Assembly: GCA_036521875.1 (NCBI GenBank) | Contig: DATDGX010000019.1 | Span: forward strand, 1-64,000 | Source of the DNA: DATDGX01 sp036521875 | GTDB taxonomy: Bacteria > Desulfobacterota > Binatia > Binatales > Binataceae | Length of the DNA: 64,000 bases | Direction of reading: 5' to 3' | Shown here: one piece after another, positions 58,999 through 64,000 of the stretch | How the letters are laid out: every line of letters starts with the position of its first letter | Numbering within the stretch: position 1 is the first letter of the stretch | Notes under the pieces: model-generated | The model's database searches: none | Seen by the model: only the letters and a program-made list of their open reading frames with translations | What the model was told of the DNA's origin: nothing | Translations under genes and position numbers: made by a program

Positions 58999-59904
58999 TC
59001 ACTTGCGCCTCTCGTGAAGAAGGGCAGCGCGGGCGGCTTTGATCTCTGCGCGCCGTGCGGCGTCGACCTTTGGGAAGGACAGGTTCAGGCTTTCGAGTGC
59101 GTCAACGATCGCGGCAGCGACCACTATGCGTGTGAACCACTTGTGATCGGCCGGGACTACATACCATGGCGCATACTCAGTTGCGGTGTGGCGAATCATA
59201 TCCTGGTAGGCATCCATATAGTCATTCCAATATTTGCGCTCGCGAACGTCGGCGGCGGAAAATTTCCAGTTCCGCTCCGGCACGTCGAGCCTTTTCAGGA
59301 ACCGCCGTTTCTGCTCTTCCTTCGAGAGGTGAAGGAAAAACTTCAGCACCACCGTTCCGTTGCGCGCCAGGTAGCGCTCGAAGGCGTTTAGATCTTTGAA
59401 ACGCTCCTTCCAGATCTGTTTCGTCACCAGAGAGGCAGGCAGCTTCTGCGCGGCGAGCATCTCGCGATGAACTCGCACAACCAGAACTTCCTCATAGTAG
59501 GAGCGATTGAAAATCCCGATGCGACCGCGCTCCGGCAGACGATGGTTGGTTCGCCACAGGAAGTCGTGGTTGAGCTCTTCGGCGGACGGCGTCTTGAACG
59601 CGGACACTTCGCATCCCTGGGGATTGACGCCGGACATCACGTGGTTGATCACGCTGTCCTTGCCGGCCGCGTCCATGGCTTGCAGCACAACCAGCAGCGC
59701 CCAACGCTCCTGCGCGTAGAGTTGATGTTGCAGGTCGCGAAGCGGTTTGAGACCGCGTTCGAGGAGTTCCTCCGCGCTCTCGCTCGACTCGATGCCCAGG
59801 GTATCGGCGGGATCGATCGCCTGGAGGTGAAAGCTCTTGCCGTCGGTCACTCGAAACGGCTTGGCAAATTTGCTGAGGTTCATCGGCAGAGTTATATCAG
59901 CCAC
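58999..59904 (-). CDS. Polyphosphate kinase 2 family protein
   Basis: 301 residues. PPK2 hallmarks are visible: LLVVLQAMDAAGKDSVI (Walker A AAGKDS), FKTPSAEELNHDFLWR (NHDFLWR), IGIFNRSYYEEVLVVRVH and FFLHLSKEEQKRRFLKR. These enzymes phosphorylate nucleotides with polyphosphate as donor, or make polyphosphate. Divergent from the flavoprotein gene, with the 40-bp gap between them. Confidence 0.93.
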   Translation of the reverse strand: MADITLPMNLSKFAKPFRVTDGKSFHLQAIDPADTLGIESSESAEELLERGLKPLRDLQHQLYAQERWALLVVLQAMDAAGKDSVINHVMSGVNPQGCEVSAFKTPSAEELNHDFLWRTNHRLPERGRIGIFNRSYYEEVLVVRVHREMLAAQKLPASLVTKQIWKERFKDLNAFERYLARNGTVVLKFFLHLSKEEQKRRFLKRLDVPERNWKFSAADVRERKYWNDYMDAYQDMIRHTATEYAPWYVVPADHKWFTRIVVAAAIVDALESLNLSFPKVDAARRAEIKAARAALLHERRK

Positions 59905-59944
59905 GATCCATTTCCGGTATTGACACTATAGAAAACAGCAACAG

Positions 59945-61132
59945 ATGAGCTCGGCGATGGAAGCGTTCGACGTCGTGATCCTGGGCGCCGGTGCGGCCGG
60001 GTTGATGTGCGCGATGACGGCAGGGCAGCGCGGCCGCCGCGTGCTGTTGCTCGAACGTGCCGCGCAGGCGGGCGCCAAGATCCTGATCTCAGGCGGCGGA
60101 CGCTGCAACTTCACCAATCTCGAGGTGGCGCCGGAGCGCTTTCTGTCCGGCAACCCGCATTTCTGCAAGTCGGCGCTCAGCCGCTATGGGCAGAGGGACT
60201 TCATCGCGATGGTCGAGCGCCACCGGATCGCGTATCACGAGAAAACCCTGGGACAATTGTTCTGCGACGGCTCCGCGCGCGGGATTCTCGACATGCTGAT
60301 GGCGGAGTGCGCGGCGGCTGGCGTCGATGTGCGTCTCGGTCACGACACCAGCGCGATCACGCGCGCCGATCGTTATCGCATCGAAACCAACCGGGGCAGC
60401 TTCACCGCGCCGGCGATCGTGATTGCGACTGGTGGTCTGTCGATCCCGAAAATGGGCGCGACCGGCTTCGCTTACGACCTGGCGCGGCAATTCGGCTTGC
60501 CGATAACCGCGCCGCGGCCCGGGCTGGTGCCGCTCAAGGCCGCGGGCGAGACGCTGAGCCTGTGTCAGTCGCTCACCGGAGTTTCGGTCGACGCGGTGGC
60601 CTCATGTGGGCGGGACAGCTTTCGTGAGAACATTCTGTTCACCCATCGCGGGTTGTCGGGCCCGGCCATCCTGCAGATTTCGTCTTACTGGCGAGAGGGC
60701 GAAGCGATCTCGCTCGACCTTGCACCCGCCTTGGACGCGGAGAGCTTTCTCAAGGACCGTAAGCGCTCGCGTCCGCGGGCCGAGCTCAAAACCGTGCTGG
60801 CCGAAGTGATCCCGACCCGTCTGGCGCACGCGCTTGCAGAGGGCGCGCGGCATCCGGGCTCGATAGCGAACCTGCCCGATCGCGATCTCGCCGCGATGGC
60901 CGCGAGGCTGAAACGCTGGGAGGTGCGGCCAACACAATCGGAGGGATGGGCGAAGGCCGAAGTGACGGTGGGCGGTATCGATACCGCGGCACTGTCTTCC
61001 CGGACGATGGAGGCGCGCAACGTTCCCGGTCTTTATGCGATCGGCGAGGGCGTCGACGTCACCGGCTGGCTCGGCGGCTACAATTTCCAATGGGCATGGT
61101 CGAGCGGATGGTGTGCCGGCCAGGCCATATAG
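59945..61132 (+). CDS. HI0933/YhiN-family FAD flavoprotein
   Basis: 395 residues. The N-terminal FAD motif GAGAAGLMCAMTAGQRGRR is followed by the conserved ISGGGRCNFTN block. Mid-protein VIATGGLSIPKMGATG and TPTQSEGWAKAEVTVGGI-like segments are typical of the HI0933 family. The C-terminus (YAIGEGVDVTGWLGGYNFQWAWSSG) is also diagnostic. The physiological substrate of the family is unsettled. Convergent with the quinone oxidoreductase gene beyond a hairpin. Confidence 0.9.
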   Translation: MSSAMEAFDVVILGAGAAGLMCAMTAGQRGRRVLLLERAAQAGAKILISGGGRCNFTNLEVAPERFLSGNPHFCKSALSRYGQRDFIAMVERHRIAYHEKTLGQLFCDGSARGILDMLMAECAAAGVDVRLGHDTSAITRADRYRIETNRGSFTAPAIVIATGGLSIPKMGATGFAYDLARQFGLPITAPRPGLVPLKAAGETLSLCQSLTGVSVDAVASCGRDSFRENILFTHRGLSGPAILQISSYWREGEAISLDLAPALDAESFLKDRKRSRPRAELKTVLAEVIPTRLAHALAEGARHPGSIANLPDRDLAAMAARLKRWEVRPTQSEGWAKAEVTVGGIDTAALSSRTMEARNVPGLYAIGEGVDVTGWLGGYNFQWAWSSGWCAGQAI

Positions 61133-61176
61133 CTAATGATCCGGCGAACTGACTAATGTACCGCGCGCCCATAAGC

Positions 61177-61205
61177 CGAATAGTCAGTCGTCTAATGACT
61201 ATTCG
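61177..61205. terminator. Hairpin between convergent genes
   Basis: A perfect 10-bp stem, CGAATAGTCA and TGACTATTCG, with a 9-nt loop, sits between the stops of convergent genes at 61132 and 61220. A T-run is not obvious, so it is a possible bidirectional or Rho-assisted terminator. The stem repeats the TAGTCA core seen in other gaps. Confidence 0.5.
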
Positions 61206-61219
61206 CGGACTGGCTCCGG

Positions 61220-62182
61220 TTACGGAATCAGCAGCACGCGGCCGACGGCCTGGCGGCTTTCGATGTAGGCGTGGGCGGCGGCCGCCTCGGAAAGCGGAAA
61301 GCTCCGATCGATAACCACCTTGAACTCGCCGCGCGCCGCCTCGTCGATAAGGCGCTGAATCATGTCGTGCGCGCGGTTGGTCGCGATTTCGGCGCCCAGG
61401 AAAACTCCGGTCAGCGAACGATTGCCCGCCATCAGAGGAGAGACATCGACGGTCATCGCTTCACGGCCTGCCGCGCCCACCATCGAGATTCGTCCGCGAT
61501 AGGCGAGCGACATGATGCTGCTTTGCAAGGTCGAACCGCCGACCGGATCGACCACCAGGTTAGCGCCCTTGTTGTCGGTCAGGCGCATCACTGATTTGGC
61601 GACGTCGGCGGTGCGATAGTTGATCCCGTGATCCATCCCCAACGGACGCAGCCGCTCGAGGCGTGCGTCGCTCGAGGCGGTGGCGAGAACCAAAGCACCC
61701 GCGCGCTTGGCGAGCTGGATGGCGGCGACGCCGACGCCGCTGGCGCCGGCTTGCACGAGGACCGTCTCGCCAGCTTTGAGGCGGCCGAATTCGAACAGGC
61801 AATCGTCGGCGGTGCCAAAGGGGACCGGGATGGCGGCCGCAAGCTTCACGTCGAATCCTTTCGGGATCGGCCACGCGTTGCGGGCGGGCACCGCGCGCAA
61901 GGCGGCGTGTGAGCCGAAGTTAAATACGGTGGTGACTTTCTGGCCGACGCGGAGGTCGGAGACTTCCGCGCCGACCGCTATGATCTCGCCGCCCGCCTGA
62001 TAGCCCACGACGTGGGGCGTGGTCACGAGAGGGCCGCGCCATCGGTTCAGCGTATCGCCGCCCTCGATACTCACGGCCTCGACGCGAATGACGACGCCTT
62101 TCGGATGGCATACCGGATCGGCAACGTCTTCGTATTTCAGTACGGCGGGATCTCCATTCTTGTAATAGACGGCGGCTTTCAT
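61220..62182 (-). CDS. Zinc-independent quinone oxidoreductase (NADPH:quinone reductase-like)
   Basis: 320 residues in the medium-chain dehydrogenase family. Starts MKAAVYYKNGDPAVLKYEDV, preceded by GGAGG 7-8 nt upstream. The NADPH Rossmann motif is QAGASGVGVAAIQLAKRAGALVLAT (VQAGASGVG). The catalytic zinc-ligand cysteines of alcohol dehydrogenases are not seen, so quinone reductase or related activity is likely. Substrate is unknown. Convergent with the HI0933-type gene. Confidence 0.88.
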   Translation of the reverse strand: MKAAVYYKNGDPAVLKYEDVADPVCHPKGVVIRVEAVSIEGGDTLNRWRGPLVTTPHVVGYQAGGEIIAVGAEVSDLRVGQKVTTVFNFGSHAALRAVPARNAWPIPKGFDVKLAAAIPVPFGTADDCLFEFGRLKAGETVLVQAGASGVGVAAIQLAKRAGALVLATASSDARLERLRPLGMDHGINYRTADVAKSVMRLTDNKGANLVVDPVGGSTLQSSIMSLAYRGRISMVGAAGREAMTVDVSPLMAGNRSLTGVFLGAEIATNRAHDMIQRLIDEAARGEFKVVIDRSFPLSEAAAAHAYIESRQAVGRVLLIP

Positions 62183-62433
62183 CGGGCGACCTCCAGGTTA
62201 GGATGCTGCACTGTCGCGGCTGAAAACGCAAAAGCTATGTGCGGATGGGATTTGTCAGCGACCTAAACGAAAATGGCGCTGTTCTGCGACTCTAACTCTT
62301 GGTCGCGAGTAGATTTGAACGTAGAATTGCGAAGCTCTCGCTGATACACCTTGAGGCGATGGAATTCTCGTTCAGAAAAGGCTATTTAAGTAGTGTTACA
62401 GCTATCATCACTGGCAAGCAGGAGGAGTAATTC
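62183..62433. other. Intergenic region upstream of the small basic protein
   Basis: About 250 bp, somewhat AT-richer toward its right end. No gene or tRNA was recognised. It ends in a very strong ribosome-binding site (GGAGGAG, 62421-62427). Confidence 0.4.
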
Positions 62434-62661
62434 TTGGATATCAGCAGAATCGTCGCAGACTTGAAACGCGAGAGGGAACGGCTCCGTCGAGCAATTGAAG
62501 CCCTTGTGGGAATCGGGGCGGCCGGGGCCGGGACAAGGAAAGGCGCCCGTAAAGGCACCATGAAAAGAAAACGACGCGGTGGCATTACGCCCGCGGGCAG
62601 AAAGCGCTTGTCGGAAATGATGAAGAAGCGGTGGGCGGCGCGCAGAAGAAAGGGTTTATAA
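62434..62661 (+). CDS. Small basic protein, TTG start
   Basis: 75 residues from TTG 62434, marked by GGAGGAG 6 nt upstream. The first half is a charged helix (MDISRIVADLKRERERLRRAIEAL), and the second half is a run of lysines and arginines ending ITPAGRKRLSEMMKKRWAAR. The tail resembles C-terminal segments of small nucleoid-associated or H-NS-like proteins and fits DNA or RNA binding. No characterised family was recognised. Confidence 0.65.
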   Translation: MDISRIVADLKRERERLRRAIEALVGIGAAGAGTRKGARKGTMKRKRRGGITPAGRKRLSEMMKKRWAARRRKGL

Positions 62662-62802
62662 AGAACAGAGTTAGCGGCAGTGTGGCCCGTCGGTCTGCTC
62701 TCATGCAGAAGATCGGCTGACCGGCGCGCGGATCCGGATTGAAGACCTGAGGCGACTCGACCAGGGCGGACGCGGCACGCGTGCGACGCCCGAGCCCCGC
62801 AA

Positions 62803-64000
62803 ATGGCATCGCCGCCGAATGTATTGTTCATCACGGCCGACCAATGGCGTGGCGATTGCCTGTCAGCGCTGAGTCATCCGGTCGTACGCACACCGCATCT
62901 CGACGCCCTTGCGGCTGAGGGCGTACTTTTCCGGCGTCACTTCGCCAACGCGGCACCGTGCGGACCCAGCCGGGCCTCGCTTCACACCGGAATGTATCTG
63001 CAGAATCATCGTTCCGGGACCAATGGAACGCCTCTTGATGCGCGGCATACGAACTGGGCTAAGGAGGCGCTGGCGTACGGATACGATCCGGTACTGTTCG
63101 GCTATACCGACACGAGCCAGGATCCTCGCGGGCTCGAGGCGGGCGATCCGTGGCTCAAGAGTTACGAGGGGCCCCTGCCCGGCATCCGGCCCGTATGCCT
63201 GATGATTGGCACGCCGACGCCGTGGACCGATTGGCTAAGGGCGCGTGGTTTCGAAGTACCTTCTGATATTCGCTTCGCCTATGGCTATCGCGCGCCTGGT
63301 CCGGACTACGAAGACGGCGCGCCAAGCCCCAAGCCGCTGAGGTATCCGGCGGAATTCGATGACACCGCGTTTCTCGTGAACCAGCTTATCGACTACGTCA
63401 ACACCGCGTGCGGCCCTTTCGTCGCACACTTGTCACTGCTCCGCCCCCATCCGCCCTTTGTGGCCCCCGAGCCCTACAACGCGATGTACGATCCTGCGCT
63501 AGTGCCGGGTTTCACGCGTCGGGCCACGCCGAATGACGAGGCCACTCAGCATCCGTGGCTCGCGCATCAGCTATCCCGCCGATTCTTCAGGGCGCCCGCC
63601 AATGAGAAGAAGCTTCGGCGGCTGAAGGCCGTTTACTATGGTCTCATGAGCAGGGTTGATGCGGAGATAGGAAGGCTGATTCGGTTTCTCAAGGAAACCG
63701 GGCGCTGGGGTTCGACAGTCATCGTTTTCACTTCGGATCACGGCGAGGAAATGGGCGACCACTGGCTGCTCGGCAAGTGTGGCTACTTCGACGGCTCGTA
63801 CCACATACCGCTGATCGTTCGTGATCCGCGGCCGCAAGCTGATTCTACTCGAGGCTCCGTCGTTTCGTCCTTCACCGAAAACGTCGACATCATGCCGACG
63901 CTACTGGAAGCGATCGGCGCCGAAATTCCGCTGCAATGTGATGGAATGTCACTGGCGCCTTTCCTCGAAGACGCGGACCGCCCCGACACTTGGCGCAGCG
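62803..64000 (+). CDS. Sulfatase, C-terminally truncated by the window edge
   Basis: At least 399 residues read from ATG 62803 without a stop, running off the right edge. The N-terminus is MASPPNVLFITADQWRGDC, the usual metal-binding opening of the family. The formylglycine site is CGPSR (PCGPSRASLHTGMY), the CxPSR sulfatase signature that needs conversion of the cysteine by a formylglycine-generating enzyme. A metal-binding TSDHGEEMGDH block lies near residues 310-320. The shape is closer to arylsulfatases and phosphonate monoester hydrolases. No signal peptide is evident, so it may be cytoplasmic. The 141 bp before it is empty. Confidence 0.9.
   Translation, partial: MASPPNVLFITADQWRGDCLSALSHPVVRTPHLDALAAEGVLFRRHFANAAPCGPSRASLHTGMYLQNHRSGTNGTPLDARHTNWAKEALAYGYDPVLFGYTDTSQDPRGLEAGDPWLKSYEGPLPGIRPVCLMIGTPTPWTDWLRARGFEVPSDIRFAYGYRAPGPDYEDGAPSPKPLRYPAEFDDTAFLVNQLIDYVNTACGPFVAHLSLLRPHPPFVAPEPYNAMYDPALVPGFTRRATPNDEATQHPWLAHQLSRRFFRAPANEKKLRRLKAVYYGLMSRVDAEIGRLIRFLKETGRWGSTVIVFTSDHGEEMGDHWLLGKCGYFDGSYHIPLIVRDPRPQADSTRGSVVSSFTENVDIMPTLLEAIGAEIPLQCDGMSLAPFLEDADRPDTWRS

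Overview
The window is GC-rich, gene-dense bacterial chromosome. Long GC-rich housekeeping genes, a large polysaccharide locus and a quinoprotein amine dehydrogenase operon suggest a Gram-negative soil or sediment bacterium with a periplasm and outer membrane. A methylotrophy-associated lineage such as Binatota or Rokubacteria would fit, but this is inference; no rRNA or other phylogenetic marker was examined. No tRNA, rRNA, CRISPR array, insertion sequence or prophage was recognised.

Layout. (1) 0.05-2.2 kb: a visibly less GC-rich, defence- or toxin-antitoxin-like group on the minus strand (XRE plus ImmA/IrrE peptidase, PIN-like protein, small unknown protein), followed by a REP-like repeat. 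(2) 2.6-6.4 kb: minus-strand DUF1499, methyltransferase, DUF445 and sugar epimerase genes. (3) 6.6-10.1 kb: cobalamin-dependent methionine synthase (metH), then a HigA-type antitoxin gene broken into two oppositely oriented halves. (4) 10.5-34.9 kb: a minus-strand exopolysaccharide locus. It encodes a Wza-like export protein, lytic transglycosylase, Wzi-like barrel, Wzz-like protein, flippase, seven glycosyltransferases or related enzymes, a WecA-CapD fusion, GDP-mannose 4,6-dehydratase, GDP-mannose 3,5-epimerase and a NodU-type carbamoyltransferase. An RfaH/NusG-like antiterminator gene lies upstream. No Wzy polymerase or tyrosine kinase was recognised. (5) 35.5-41.7 kb: a DUF1302 outer-membrane protein, a secreted repeat protein with a strong terminator, two metallo-beta-lactamase-like proteins and a cytochrome c lipoprotein. 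(6) 41.9-45.0 kb: recR, ybaB, dnaX and the SRP RNA gene. (7) 45.2-49.5 kb: the aguB-aguA putrescine pair and a DUF2089 regulator (probably leaderless) with a DUF4097-like protein. (8) 49.6-59.0 kb: a plus-strand periplasmic redox cluster (TlpA, SCO1, rhodanese, MauE-like) leading into a mauB-E-D-A (or aauBEDA) operon for a tryptophan tryptophylquinone amine dehydrogenase and two small c-type cytochromes. (9) 59.0-64.0 kb: PPK2, an HI0933-type flavoprotein, quinone oxidoreductase, a tiny basic protein and a sulfatase cut by the right edge.

How genes work together. The 10.5-35 kb genes supply nucleotide sugars (GDP-mannose derivatives), build a lipid-linked repeat, flip it and export it, probably under antitermination control. 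The 49.9-59 kb genes form a periplasmic amine-oxidation unit: substrate electrons pass from the quinone cofactor in the light chain to small cytochromes, while MauD, MauE, TlpA and SCO handle disulfide and metal maturation. The aguBA pair also handles amines but is 8 kb away in a different cluster.

The least expected features are: a 19-bp motif found at the 3' ends of three unrelated genes; 14-24 bp tandem repeats at several gene boundaries, two of which contain a start codon; the inverted HigA pseudogene; a glycosyltransferase whose only well-placed start codon is ACG; and an amine dehydrogenase operon without recognisable mauF, mauG or amicyanin genes, preceded by a fossil copy of the 5' end of mauB.
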